A stretch of DNA of 64,000 nt from assembly GCA_964459465.1 (NCBI GenBank), contig CAYWLR010000012.1:38718-102717 (forward strand). The letters are read 5' to 3'. This DNA comes from CALAMC01 sp964459465 (GTDB lineage Bacteria; Zixibacteria; MSB-5A5; GN15; PGXB01). Position 1 is the first letter of the stretch. Each line of letters opens with the position of its first letter. The position numbers were made by a program, and so were the translations under genes. Below, piece by piece: positions 35,070-44,059 of the stretch. The notes under the pieces were generated by a model. It ran no database searches, had not been told where the DNA came from, and saw nothing but the letters and a program-made list of their open reading frames with translations.

Positions 35070-35177
35070 GCAGTTAAATCGGGGGTGTAAGTCAAAGAGA
35101 TACTTTTTGTTAAAAAAGGTGGTGATATGTGTAAAGCATTGGCGATTTCATAACCTGGCCTTGAATCCAGCCTTTTA

Positions 35178-35207
35178 TAAAAAAACCGCCGCGAAGTTGC
35201 GGCGGTT
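35178..35207 (-). terminator. Terminator after gerW
   Basis: A nine-base perfect stem AACCGCCGC (35184-35192) / GCGGCGGTT (35199-35207) with a six-base loop. Read on the minus strand, the second arm runs into a row of T. It closes the tldD-to-gerW unit. Confidence 0.85.
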
Positions 35208-35230
35208 GATAAATAAATTTCGCCAATATT

Positions 35231-35671
35231 TTAATACTTAGGCGGGGTATCGTCTCCGGTTTCGAAGCCGCTTTCGGTGACTTCGGGGCCGGTGTTGTCA
35301 ACGCCCTTCTCTTTGGACATTTTGCCTTTAAGCTCTTTGATTTTGCCAAATAAATCCGGAATTGCTTCCACCAGCGCGTCGAGTTTGCCCGGTTTGGCCG
35401 AAAGCAGGGAGATTTTTTTGTCATCCATAATAATGAATGCCGCCGGTTCGATTCGGGCCGCGCCGCCGCCGCCGCCGCCAAAGCCGGAGCCTTTGCCGCT
35501 TTGTTCGCCCTGGCCACCGCCGGCGCCGAAACCGACCGAGATTTTAACCACCGGAACTACTGTTTTGCCGCCGACCGTGATCGGGTCACCGACCACCGAC
35601 TGGGAGCGGGCGATTTCTTTTAACTCCCCGACAATGTCTTTTAAAATTTCCGAAACCTTGTTATCAGCCAT
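35231..35671 (-). CDS. ytfJ: GerW (YtfJ) family protein
   Basis: A 146-residue protein with the family pattern: an N-terminal helix, VGDPITVGGKTVVPVVKISVGFGAGGG, a Gly-rich loop, then RIEPAAFIIMDDKKISLLS. In Bacillus the homologue is needed for spore germination, but the family is widespread in non-sporing bacteria with unknown function. Its ATG overlaps the DUF2953 stop by eight bases, and a strong AAAGGAG site precedes it. The same GerW-DUF2953 pairing is known from Firmicutes, which supports a joint role. Confidence 0.85.
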   Translation of the reverse strand: MADNKVSEILKDIVGELKEIARSQSVVGDPITVGGKTVVPVVKISVGFGAGGGQGEQSGKGSGFGGGGGGAARIEPAAFIIMDDKKISLLSAKPGKLDALVEAIPDLFGKIKELKGKMSKEKGVDNTGPEVTESGFETGDDTPPKY

Positions 35672-36278
35672 AGCTGACTCCTTTCTTTCTCAATATAGAT
35701 AGACTGCTAATTTTCGTTTTAATCAAGTCGGCAAGTAACCGAACCACTAATTTTATAATATAATACATCCGCAAGGTAATCAAACCATTTCCTTTGTAAT
35801 TCATCCGATTGGCGCCAAAATCCGGTGAAAAGTTAACATGTGACATGATTTTCGGAGCCATCCCTTTAGCCGTCCAGTAAACGGCGGTGGCGTTGCCGGT
35901 ATGATAGGGGTCTTCGAACCCGCCGGAGATATCCAGCTTGAGATAGCGCACGCGAACTTTGCCGAGCAGTTGCAGTATCCATTTCGCATAGTCCCATTTC
36001 AATTGCGGCCGTCGAAACCATCTTTTTGCGACTCCACGTTTTTTGACTGCCATTTCGGAGGCGGCTCTGGTCGTTTTTCCAACGGGCAATCTTTTTAACG
36101 GGATACCGGCCAGTCTAAATGTTAACCGCCAATTTGAAATATCAAAGAAAACCGCGGCGAATAAATAGCCGGCCGCCACGAATCTGACCTCATCATTGAA
36201 TTTAAAGCGCAACCTTAGCGAAGACGCCAGCAAAATGGCGACTAACAATACCAGTATGATAAAAATGGTCGCAAACAT
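35664..36278 (-). CDS. DUF2953 membrane-associated protein
   Basis: A 204-residue protein with an N-terminal span (MFATIFIILVLLVAILLA) and a basic soluble part with the DUF2953 layout: FNDEVRFVAAGYLF, then KVRVRYLKLDISGGFEDPYHTG, which is the conserved core. The gene overlaps gerW downstream. TAGGAG precedes the ATG. DUF2953 genes accompany gerW/ytfJ in spore formers. The biochemical role is unknown. Confidence 0.7.
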   Translation of the reverse strand: MFATIFIILVLLVAILLASSLRLRFKFNDEVRFVAAGYLFAAVFFDISNWRLTFRLAGIPLKRLPVGKTTRAASEMAVKKRGVAKRWFRRPQLKWDYAKWILQLLGKVRVRYLKLDISGGFEDPYHTGNATAVYWTAKGMAPKIMSHVNFSPDFGANRMNYKGNGLITLRMYYIIKLVVRLLADLIKTKISSLSILRKKGVSYG

Positions 36279-36322
36279 GGTTCTCCTATCAATATCGGAC
36301 GAAATTTATATGATCGTAGTTG

Positions 36323-37000
36323 CTATTTTGTTTCCGCCGAGGGGCATAATTTTGCCAGAGGGCAGAATTTGCAGTTGGGACGCCGGGCAATGCATACGGC
36401 GCGGCCGTGGTCGATCATGAAATGGGTGAATTTGATCCAGTCGTTACGAGGTATAATTTCCATGAGGTCACGCTCGATTTTCGCCGGGTCGGATTGTTTG
36501 GTGAAGCCAAGCTTATTCGATATTCGTTTGACATGGGTATCCACGACAATGCCTTCGGCAATCCCGAAGGCCTCGCCCAAAACCGCGGAGCCGGTTTTGC
36601 GGCCGACTCCGGGAAGGGCCACCATTTCACCCAGCGTGCGCGGCATTTGTCCGTTATATTTTTCGAGAATTATTTTCGCCGAACCCATAATGGCCTTGGC
36701 TTTGTTGTGAAAAAACCCGGTCGAGCGAATGTCGTCTTCGAGTTGTTTGAGATCGGCTCCGGCAAAATCTTCGATCTGTTTATATTTGCCAAATAGGCCC
36801 GGGGTTACCATGTTGACGCGTCGGTCGGTACACTGGGCGGAAAGAATGGTCGCCACCAGAAGCTGATGCGGCGTTTTGTATGTCAGGGAGCATTTCGAGT
36901 CAGGGTAAGTTTTTTTAAGGATTGCAATGATTTTTTTCGCCCGGACCCGGAGTGCCGTTTTAGTTACTGTGACCCGGCTACGGTTGTTTTTTGCCGACAT
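36323..37000 (-). CDS. nth: Endonuclease III
   Basis: A 225-residue base-excision DNA glycosylase/AP lyase for oxidised pyrimidines. It has the helix-hairpin-helix LPGVGRKT (129-136) with catalytic Lys135, catalytic Asp154 in VVDTHV, and the [4Fe-4S] cluster ligands Cys203, Cys210, Cys213 and Cys219 (spacing C-x6-C-x2-C-x5-C). A basic N-terminal extension of about 15 residues precedes the core. It starts five bases after prmC in the same unit. Confidence 0.95.
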   Translation of the reverse strand: MSAKNNRSRVTVTKTALRVRAKKIIAILKKTYPDSKCSLTYKTPHQLLVATILSAQCTDRRVNMVTPGLFGKYKQIEDFAGADLKQLEDDIRSTGFFHNKAKAIMGSAKIILEKYNGQMPRTLGEMVALPGVGRKTGSAVLGEAFGIAEGIVVDTHVKRISNKLGFTKQSDPAKIERDLMEIIPRNDWIKFTHFMIDHGRAVCIARRPNCKFCPLAKLCPSAETK

Positions 37001-37005
37001 AATAA

Positions 37006-37866
37006 TCAGAATTTCAAAAAGGCGATTCGGTCGATATTATTCAAGTCTTTCAAGATGGAGTATGATTTATATCGCTCGTCCTGTTCAACTGCTTTCGCCA
37101 CTTTTTCGGCCTGGTCATAGCCGATTTCGAACATGAGCGCGCCACCCTCAACGAGATAATCCGGTGCCTGTTTTATGATGCGATTGATTATATCCATGCC
37201 TTCGCTTCCCGAGACCAGCGATATTTTCGGGTCGGCCAACACTTCTGGGGGAAGGCCGTCATATTCACCGTCGGATATATACGGCGGGTTGGATAAAATC
37301 AGGTGGAATTTGTGTTTGGTATCGAGAGCGTCGAAAAGGTCGGAACAAATAAAAGAGATTTTTTTTGTTACGCCGAAGATTGCCGCATTTTTTTGGGCGA
37401 CTTTAAGAGCATTTTCGGATATATCTACAGCCGTGATATCGACATTATCATATTCGGCGGCGACGGTGACCGATATCACTCCCGACCCAACCCCCAGGTC
37501 AAGAACTTTGGCTGCGTCAAGTTTGCCATATTTCAAGAAATTGAGAGCCGTGACGCATAAGAGTTCGGTCTCCGGCGTCGGGATCATGACATCCGGGCTG
37601 ACAAAAAACCTGCGCCCATAAAACCAGGCTTCTTTAAGAATAAACTGGAGAGGGTAACGCGTGGCGCGTTTTTCGATAATCTTTTGGAATTTTGCGAGGA
37701 TATTGTCGTTTATCAGCCGATCGCCGTACAAGTACAGGTCTATCCTTTCGACCTCGAGCAAGTGGAGCAGGACCAGTTCTACTTCGGCGGCGGGGGATTC
37801 GATTCCGGCCTGACGCAAACGCTCTTCGGCGTCTTTGATTAGCTGGTGGAATAGTCGTCGGTCCAT
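37006..37866 (-). CDS. prmC: Release factor glutamine methyltransferase PrmC
   Basis: A 286-residue SAM-dependent methyltransferase that modifies the GGQ glutamine of peptide release factors. Motifs: MIPTPETELL before the fold, the SAM loop LDLGVGSGVISV, and the catalytic NPPYI. It is usually next to prfA, but here prfA lies about 9 kb away in another unit. It is encoded one base after the Tat mini-protein. Confidence 0.93.
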   Translation of the reverse strand: MDRRLFHQLIKDAEERLRQAGIESPAAEVELVLLHLLEVERIDLYLYGDRLINDNILAKFQKIIEKRATRYPLQFILKEAWFYGRRFFVSPDVMIPTPETELLCVTALNFLKYGKLDAAKVLDLGVGSGVISVTVAAEYDNVDITAVDISENALKVAQKNAAIFGVTKKISFICSDLFDALDTKHKFHLILSNPPYISDGEYDGLPPEVLADPKISLVSGSEGMDIINRIIKQAPDYLVEGGALMFEIGYDQAEKVAKAVEQDERYKSYSILKDLNNIDRIAFLKF

Positions 37867-37867
37867 A

Positions 37868-38089
37868 TCAATCCGGCAAGGTTCCGTAAAGGCCCCATTC
37901 CATCAAGGCCTGTTTTTCCGGGGGTGTGGCGCATCCACAGCGGCGCTGGCCGTGATGCCATATGTGCGGGGGACGGTTAGAGGACGGGTGGCCTCTTTGA
38001 ATATCGCTGTCGGCCAGCGGAATTTCCCGAAGCAATACCATCCCGCCGATAAATATCGACCCGGCTTTAATAAAATCTCTTCTTAACAT
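37868..38089 (-). CDS. Small Tat-signal protein encoded with TldD/PmbA
   Basis: A 73-residue protein. The N-terminus MLRRDFIKAGSIFIGGMVLL is a twin-arginine signal (RRxFIK followed by a hydrophobic stretch). The remaining 50 residues are hydrophilic and rich in His, Pro and Arg, with RRCGCATPPEKQAL near the middle and a WGLYG segment near the C-terminus. Its ATG overlaps the pmbA stop by seven bases, so it is translationally coupled to it; prmC follows directly. TldD/PmbA proteases mature small peptides in other bacteria, so this could be a substrate. That link is inference from position. Confidence 0.55.
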   Translation of the reverse strand: MLRRDFIKAGSIFIGGMVLLREIPLADSDIQRGHPSSNRPPHIWHHGQRRCGCATPPEKQALMEWGLYGTLPD

Positions 38090-39441
38090 TTGGCATTATC
38101 CTCTGATTCCGCGGCCAGATTGAAATTGTCGATTTTCATGGCAGGGACTTTCATGAGCACCGAATATTGCGGATATACTATTCTCTCCTTTGATATGGCA
38201 GTGATGTTGGAAAAAGCTTCAAGGATTGACTGGTTGGTGCGCATATTTCTGACGGGCGATGAAACCTGTCCGTTTTCGATCAGGAAAGTGCCATCGCGGG
38301 TCGTTCCGGTAACCATAGTCAGCATGGGATTAAGGAAGTTCAGATACCAGAAATGGGTAATCAAGATGCCCCTTTCAGTGCTTTTAATCATATCGTCGAG
38401 CGACGAATCTCCGGCGGCGACGACCATGTTTTTGGGATAAGGGCCGTAGCTGTTATTGGGCGCGAGAGCATGACCGGTCGACTCGGTATTCATCAGATTG
38501 GCATAGTAGGTGTTGTAAACGACGCCCCGGGCGATGCCGTTTTCGATCAGGGCGACCTTTTTTTTCGGAACGCCTTCGTAATCGATCAAAGGGGTGGCAA
38601 AGTCCATATCGAGCGGATCTTCGAAGACTGTGAAGTTCTCGCCGGCGATTTTTTCGCCGATTTTTCCGGCCATGAAAGAACGTCGTTGATAGAGAGTGGC
38701 ACATCCGAAGCCCATGAAGGATAATAAAATCAAAAGTTGACCTACCGCCGCCGGCTCCAGTATGACGGTATATTTGCCGTCATCGAGTGTTATCGGATCG
38801 CGCGAGGTCATTGATTTCTGAAGAGCTGTCAGGGCGAGTCTATCGATGGCGATTTGAGAAGCATCGTGATGATAACCCATACTCCAGCCGGAATTGTTTT
38901 GCGTCCCGGCCAGAGTCATGCTAATCTGGGCCTGATTGCCGGTGAAATATCGGGATAGGCCCAGGGAATTAGCTACGGCGAGGGTTTTCTGCTCGAGGCG
39001 CAGTGCTCCCGATGACTCGCATAATCCCTTTTTGGCGACACCGAATATTCTGGCGATGGCCTCGGCTCGTTTATCGGGACCGAAGTCGGCGGTGTTTTCC
39101 GAGATGCGGTTTTCCACAACCAAGGAATTATCGGGTTTGGCCATTGATATGAAGTTATCATCGGGAACCATATACGCCAGCATTGCTTCGCAGTCAACGA
39201 CGGCCCTTTTTATGCCATCCGGTGATAGGTTCCCGGTGGCGATGACGCTTATTTTCTTATCCCGGACGCACCGAATATAGAGCGTCGTTTCATCCTGATC
39301 GATATGATCGGTTATACGGCGTTCGGCAAAACGGGTCAGGGCCAGGCGGTCCTGTTCGATGACGGCTTCGGCCATGTCGGCGGTGGCGTGTGACAATGCC
39401 GCCTGAAGGATCGTTTGAGCCGTTTCTTTATTTAATATCAT
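38083..39441 (-). CDS. pmbA: TldD/PmbA family protein, non-catalytic TldE-type subunit
   Basis: A 452-residue member of the TldD/PmbA family. It lacks the HExxxH zinc motif, as PmbA/TldE does, but has the family C-terminal region (GTTRDGTFLIENGQVSSPVRNMRTNQSIL). It should pair with the TldD encoded just upstream to form the TldDE metalloprotease, which trims unfolded leader peptides. The start codon overlaps the tldD stop (ATGA). A small Tat-signal gene overlaps its end. Confidence 0.85.
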   Translation of the reverse strand: MILNKETAQTILQAALSHATADMAEAVIEQDRLALTRFAERRITDHIDQDETTLYIRCVRDKKISVIATGNLSPDGIKRAVVDCEAMLAYMVPDDNFISMAKPDNSLVVENRISENTADFGPDKRAEAIARIFGVAKKGLCESSGALRLEQKTLAVANSLGLSRYFTGNQAQISMTLAGTQNNSGWSMGYHHDASQIAIDRLALTALQKSMTSRDPITLDDGKYTVILEPAAVGQLLILLSFMGFGCATLYQRRSFMAGKIGEKIAGENFTVFEDPLDMDFATPLIDYEGVPKKKVALIENGIARGVVYNTYYANLMNTESTGHALAPNNSYGPYPKNMVVAAGDSSLDDMIKSTERGILITHFWYLNFLNPMLTMVTGTTRDGTFLIENGQVSSPVRNMRTNQSILEAFSNITAISKERIVYPQYSVLMKVPAMKIDNFNLAAESEDNAKC

Positions 39442-40904
39442 GATCCGGTTCCGATCTCCACATTATCGAAGCGGCAGGGGGAAGCTCCCTGGGCGGTGCG
39501 GGCGTTTTGACCGGGTTGGCCTTTGCCGCAGTTGGGGGTGCCCCAGATGCGCCAGGAATCTTTATCGGCTATTCCGGAGCAGCTGTTCCAGAATTCGGTG
39601 GTACAACCCGAATAGGTCGGGTTCTTTATCGGCGTGGTCAATTTGCCGCCTTTGATCAGCCAGCCGATTTCACAGCCGAACTGGAAATAGCGCCGTTCGT
39701 CATCAATTGACCACGAGCGCACCGTGTCCATGAATATTCCGTCGTCAATTTCCGATAATAATTGCTCGAAACTCGTGTTTCCGGGGATTAGGTTGATTCC
39801 GGCGATGCGCACGATGGGGACGTTTATCCAGCTGTTGGCCCGCATGCAAGCGGTCGATTCATGGCCGATTCTTGCCGCCGTCTCTCGCGAGGAAAGGTAA
39901 TCGACCAGTATCCCATCTTTGATGAGCGGCACCGGTCGGGCCGGAACGCCTTCATCGTCGTAGCCATATGTGGCCAATCCATGAGGTGCGGTGGAGTCGC
40001 AGACGACAGTAACGATATCCGAGGCGTACTTCAGGTTTCCCAGCTTGTCGGGGGTGGCGAACGATGTTCCCGAAAAGTCGCGTTCGGCTCCGAAGACCCT
40101 GTCCAACTCAAGCGGGTGACCGATCGATTCATGCATTTGAAGTGAAACCTGGTCGCCGGATAAGAGCAATGTTGATTTCTTCTGTGGGCAGTTTTCTGCG
40201 GCCAGGAGCATTTTTAATTCCTCGGCCAGGCGGGGGATATTATCCTTTAGCTTGAGTTCTTCGAGTAGCTCATACCCCTTGCATTCGTACTGGCCGGAGG
40301 ACGACGGAAAGGAGCGTTCGTAGCGTTCCCGGTGCGATTTGGCCAGGCCCATAGAAAGTCCGCTTCCGGTTTGAATCAGAAGCTGGGAAATATCGGCTCC
40401 TTCGCTGGAAGCGAAATATTTATCCCGGCGCCGAAAAGAGGCGAAAACATTGCGGCTGTTCATGCCGTCAAAGCTGACATCGATAATGGCTTTGTCAATA
40501 TCCTGCAGAAAGGCGATTTTTTCGTCCATAGGGACCAAGAAAGGGTCTATTTCATAAGACGACGTATATTCGGCGCTGACCGGTTTAACCGGCGCCAGAT
40601 CGATGGTCGTCTTGTTGATTTTGGCCGAGGCCTCGGCGATTTTGGCCGCCAGTCGGGTTTTTTCGCGAATAACCGCTTCGCGCAAATCATCGGTTGCGGC
40701 AAATCCCCAGGCGCCGTTTTTTATGACCCGGATGCCGATCCCGATTGACAGGGCGCTGTCAATCGGCTCCACGGTGCCGTTGGCAAGGGACAGGTTCTGG
40801 TCTTCGATGGCCTCGATGCGGACATCGGCATAAGTCACGCCGAATTTGCGGGCGTCGTCGAGGGCCAGGCGGGCCAGTTTCTTTTTATCCAGCGCTTCCA
40901 GCAT
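39438..40904 (-). CDS. tldD: TldD metalloprotease subunit
   Basis: A 488-residue protease subunit with the zinc motif HESIGH (258-263) and downstream family segments (SDIVTVVCDSTAPHGLATYGYDDEG, and the Cys-rich end NPTYSGCTTEFWNSC). It forms a heterodimer with PmbA. It is the first gene of an apparent seven-gene unit running to gerW. No ribosome site is seen, and the promoter -10 box ends about ten bases before the ATG, so the transcript is probably leaderless. Confidence 0.9.
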   Translation of the reverse strand: MLEALDKKKLARLALDDARKFGVTYADVRIEAIEDQNLSLANGTVEPIDSALSIGIGIRVIKNGAWGFAATDDLREAVIREKTRLAAKIAEASAKINKTTIDLAPVKPVSAEYTSSYEIDPFLVPMDEKIAFLQDIDKAIIDVSFDGMNSRNVFASFRRRDKYFASSEGADISQLLIQTGSGLSMGLAKSHRERYERSFPSSSGQYECKGYELLEELKLKDNIPRLAEELKMLLAAENCPQKKSTLLLSGDQVSLQMHESIGHPLELDRVFGAERDFSGTSFATPDKLGNLKYASDIVTVVCDSTAPHGLATYGYDDEGVPARPVPLIKDGILVDYLSSRETAARIGHESTACMRANSWINVPIVRIAGINLIPGNTSFEQLLSEIDDGIFMDTVRSWSIDDERRYFQFGCEIGWLIKGGKLTTPIKNPTYSGCTTEFWNSCSGIADKDSWRIWGTPNCGKGQPGQNARTAQGASPCRFDNVEIGTGS

Positions 40905-40913
40905 GAGAACTTT

Positions 40914-40943
40914 AATATAGCCGGCTTGTTATAAAACTGTCAA
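40914..40943 (-). promoter_or_regulatory. Candidate sigma-70 promoter of the tldD operon
   Basis: On the minus strand a perfect TTGACA (40938-40943), 18 bases, TATATT (40914-40919). The expected start of transcription is within about five bases of the tldD ATG. Confidence 0.55.
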
Positions 40944-40961
40944 TCTAATTGAAATGAAAGA

Positions 40962-40990
40962 TTGCCGAAATTTTTGAATTATATTATACT
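40962..40990 (+). promoter_or_regulatory. Candidate sigma-70 promoter, divergent from tldD
   Basis: TTGCCG (40962-40967), 17 bases, TATACT (40985-40990), followed by an AAGGAC ribosome site before the ATG at 41031. Confidence 0.5.
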
Positions 40991-41030
40991 GGCACGAAAT
41001 TAAGATTAAGGACTCCGAAGGTCTATTATT

Positions 41031-41840
41031 ATGATGAGAGCAACCGTTTTGTGGATAATCGCCATCGTCCTGACAATGGCCTCGGTCGTTTATCAGCGCC
41101 TGACGGGCCCGACGCACCCGGAGCGCGGCTCGGTGGCCATCGACGGTCAAACCATCAATTTCAGGCTGATCAGAACGCACGATACAACCACTGACGCCGA
41201 GATAAAAATAAAAGCGCCCGATGCGAATATAACCGGTCAAATAAAGTATCGTCGTTTTAAAAGCCATGACGACTGGACGGTAAGAGATTTAAGCCGTGAG
41301 GGCGAGTATTTAAGTTTTTTTATCCCCAAACAGCCCATGGCCGGAAAGGTCAGCTATCAGATTGCTCTTATGGGTAAAGATGGGGTCGCCCATGTCCTGA
41401 CCGAGGAGCCGGTTGTTATGCGCTTCAAAGGTCCGGTGCCGCCATATATTTTGTGGCCGCATGTATTCTTTATGCTAACATGGATGTTTATGTCGACACG
41501 AACCGGTCTGCAAGCGTTTGTGAAAGGCCCGTCGTTATATAAATACACCCTTGTAACCACCGTATTGCTGGCCGGTGGGGGGCTGGTTTTCGGGCCTACG
41601 GTACAAAAGTTTGCCTTTAACGCTTTCTGGACCGGCTGGCCGTTCGGCCATGACCTGACCGACAACAAGACCATTGTCGCCTTTTTTTTCTGGGCCATGG
41701 CGCTCTGGAAATCCAGAAAGAACGCCGGACGCGGCTGGGTAATCACCGCCGCCATCGCAACGTTTGTGGTTTATTTGATTCCCCACAGCGTACTGGGGTC
41801 GGAAATCGATTATACCAAACTCGAGAACGGCGGCAATTAG
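41031..41840 (+). CDS. Membrane protein of unknown function
   Basis: A 269-residue protein: an N-terminal span (about 4-20), an extracytoplasmic domain of about 110 residues that looks beta-rich (GSVAIDGQTINFRLI, then KVSYQIALMGKDG), and four further spans from about residue 138. The segment TGWPFGHDLTDNKT lies between spans three and four and stands out as likely conserved. A promoter and ribosome site are visible upstream. It overlaps the convergent nitroreductase gene by four bases. I do not recognise the family. Confidence 0.6.
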   Translation: MMRATVLWIIAIVLTMASVVYQRLTGPTHPERGSVAIDGQTINFRLIRTHDTTTDAEIKIKAPDANITGQIKYRRFKSHDDWTVRDLSREGEYLSFFIPKQPMAGKVSYQIALMGKDGVAHVLTEEPVVMRFKGPVPPYILWPHVFFMLTWMFMSTRTGLQAFVKGPSLYKYTLVTTVLLAGGGLVFGPTVQKFAFNAFWTGWPFGHDLTDNKTIVAFFFWAMALWKSRKNAGRGWVITAAIATFVVYLIPHSVLGSEIDYTKLENGGN

Positions 41841-42757
41841 CCTTCCTTGAGCCGGTATGGTTTAAAAAAACCGAAGCCGGCTTCTTCGATTGCCTTCATG
41901 AATTCCGTATTGTGCAGGGGCATTTGGTCGGCCGCATAATGCAAGGCGAAATAACGCAGTGCGAAGTTAATATACCCGCGTTTTTTTATCTCATCGAGGC
42001 ATTTATCGGCGGCGTCGCGACCCTGCACAAGCCGAACCACATCATAAATTTTATCCAGCCGGTCTTTTGTTATTTCGGGCTTGAGCGGATATTTGGCGTC
42101 GAATGCATCCAGTAAAGTGCGGTCATCGGGTTCATGATATTTCTCATCATGGACGATAATATCAAGGCCCAGTTTTTTACGCGGTTCGGGGCGATGTTTG
42201 GGGTATCCCAGGCATAATAATACTACCGGCAGGACACCGTCGGGCAATTCGAACATTTTCCGGGATTCTTTTATAAATTCCATGATGGTTCCGATATAAA
42301 CCGATCCCAGGCCCATCGCATCGGCGGCGGTGCAGATGTTCTGGGCGGCGATGATGACGTCCTGAAAACCGATCCAGAAATGCCGGAAGGCATCGTGGGC
42401 CGTGAACGGAGCGCCCTCAAGTATAGCCCAGCGTTGAAGGCGGTGCCAATCCAGGCAAAAGAGTAAATTGACGGGCGCCTCGCCGATAAATTCCTGTTCG
42501 CACATTTGGCCCAGCTTTTTGCGTGTCGCCTCGTCACGAATTTTAATAATCGAGTATGGCTGCAGATTGCCGCCGGTCGGGGCGTGAATGCCGGCTTTGA
42601 GAATCGAGTTCAGCACTTCGTCGGGAATATTTCCGGACTCGAAACTGCGGCAACTGCCGCGTTCGTACAACAGCCGAATCGTCTCGTTTTCGTGGCGTTC
42701 ACCCCGTTGTTCGGCCGGGCCGTGATGGCAGGGCAGATTGTTATTACTGTTGCTCAT
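41837..42757 (-). CDS. Nitroreductase-family flavoprotein
   Basis: A 306-residue protein with the FMN-binding nitroreductase pattern: RGSCRSFESGNIPDEVLNSIL, then AGIHAPTGGNLQPYSIIKI, and later AAQNICTAADAMGLGSVYIG and VVLLCLGYP. The substrate cannot be told. It is longer than the usual 170-220 residues: about 25 extra residues at the N-terminus include PCHHGP, and about 70 at the C-terminus are charged and helical. A GNAT acetyltransferase gene lies 16 bases upstream, so the two are probably co-transcribed. Confidence 0.75.
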   Translation of the reverse strand: MSNSNNNLPCHHGPAEQRGERHENETIRLLYERGSCRSFESGNIPDEVLNSILKAGIHAPTGGNLQPYSIIKIRDEATRKKLGQMCEQEFIGEAPVNLLFCLDWHRLQRWAILEGAPFTAHDAFRHFWIGFQDVIIAAQNICTAADAMGLGSVYIGTIMEFIKESRKMFELPDGVLPVVLLCLGYPKHRPEPRKKLGLDIIVHDEKYHEPDDRTLLDAFDAKYPLKPEITKDRLDKIYDVVRLVQGRDAADKCLDEIKKRGYINFALRYFALHYAADQMPLHNTEFMKAIEEAGFGFFKPYRLKEG

Positions 42758-42773
42758 ATCATTTGTTTCCCAT

Positions 42774-44000
42774 TTAAAACGGCCAGTCGACGTGCGGGGC
42801 CGGCGTTTTTATAAGTGTATCCAGCCCGGCTATGAGTTTGGCGGGGGCGTTGAAATTGTCGGTCGCGGTCAAAGCCGCGGCACTTCGGCACCCCAGCCAA
42901 AGGCGCGAAAAAGCGTTGACCGTAGTTTTCAGAGTCGGCAGTCCTCTGGTCAAGCCCTTTTTGGCCGACGACTTCGGACCCAGCACGACCGTGTAGTCGC
43001 CCGAGATACCGCGCCACGTGGAGCCCTCATCCAGGTATTTTTCAATCGGGTCATATAGTTCCAGATTGAATTTGATTTCTTTTCCGTCGAAATGCGTTTT
43101 TTCCAGACAGCCCAATAAATCGCAAATCCGAATTTGCCACCAGGCAACGGCGAGATTACGATTTTCCTCATCGCCTTTGTAAGTAATATTGCGGTGGCGG
43201 ATTGGCCGGTCGAGAAGGTCCTGGAACTGAACGTCGGGCGGCTCGATGATTCTTATGGTGATAATCTGTTCCCCGAAACTTTTCAAGAGGGCCATCAGTT
43301 CATGAAATTGCTCGAAGTTTTGATAAACCATACACGGTATCCAGAACGGCCCGCGTTCTTTGCCGCGACCGGATATCCATACCAGATGCGTCAGAGTGCC
43401 GTTATCGTCGGTGTATCCCAAACCGAACGAGCTTTTATCCTTGACCATTTCCCAGCGGGTGCTTTCGGGAATATGCATATTGACGGAACCATGCCGCCGC
43501 CGACGATTCAGGCGGGCTTTATGAATCCGCTTCCAGTCCGGGAAGCCCAGACGGAGTGGAACTCGGGGACGGACGGTCACATTGAGAGACGCGGGCGAGA
43601 AGGTTAAAATATGGTCGTACTGCCCCGTCCCGAAACCAAGTTTGTCATAATAGCCCTGCTCGAACATGCCCAGGCCTGAAACCATCGCCCCATCGCGGAC
43701 GTCCTCGGCCAGTTTGGCGGCGGTGAGAGCCGCCGCCAGTTTTTGCTTGCGGGCCAAGAGCGACGTGGTTACTCCGGCGATGGCCGAAAATTTCAATTCT
43801 TCGTCGAAATGGCGAATATCGCCGAAATAGCTGACCACCAGACACTCGGGATGACCGTTGACGTTGGCGACGATGGTGCGCGCCTTTTCGATCAGAATAT
43901 CCATCGGGTCGGGGTACCCCTGCTGAATCCAGCCGCAGTCATACCATATCTGATGCACGGCTTCTTTGTCTTTTTTAGCGTTGTATTTTCGATATTGCAT
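42774..44000 (-). CDS. Eis-like GNAT acetyltransferase with SCP2-like C-terminus
   Basis: A 408-residue protein. The N-terminal GNAT part has FSAIAGVTTSLLARKQKLAAALTAAKL and GLGMFEQGYYDKLGFGTGQ, the typical Eis-family acetyl-CoA site and closing strand. A second degenerate GNAT region (about 150-290) and a sterol-carrier-like C-terminal domain (about 300-405) complete the Eis architecture. Eis enzymes acetylate amines, including aminoglycosides in mycobacteria; the natural substrate here is unknown. Confidence 0.75.
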   Translation of the reverse strand: MQYRKYNAKKDKEAVHQIWYDCGWIQQGYPDPMDILIEKARTIVANVNGHPECLVVSYFGDIRHFDEELKFSAIAGVTTSLLARKQKLAAALTAAKLAEDVRDGAMVSGLGMFEQGYYDKLGFGTGQYDHILTFSPASLNVTVRPRVPLRLGFPDWKRIHKARLNRRRRHGSVNMHIPESTRWEMVKDKSSFGLGYTDDNGTLTHLVWISGRGKERGPFWIPCMVYQNFEQFHELMALLKSFGEQIITIRIIEPPDVQFQDLLDRPIRHRNITYKGDEENRNLAVAWWQIRICDLLGCLEKTHFDGKEIKFNLELYDPIEKYLDEGSTWRGISGDYTVVLGPKSSAKKGLTRGLPTLKTTVNAFSRLWLGCRSAAALTATDNFNAPAKLIAGLDTLIKTPAPHVDWPF

Positions 44001-44059
44001 GTTTTTATTCCTTATCGGTTGTGACTACAGGCAGTCCGTTTTATATGATTAAAACAGTA

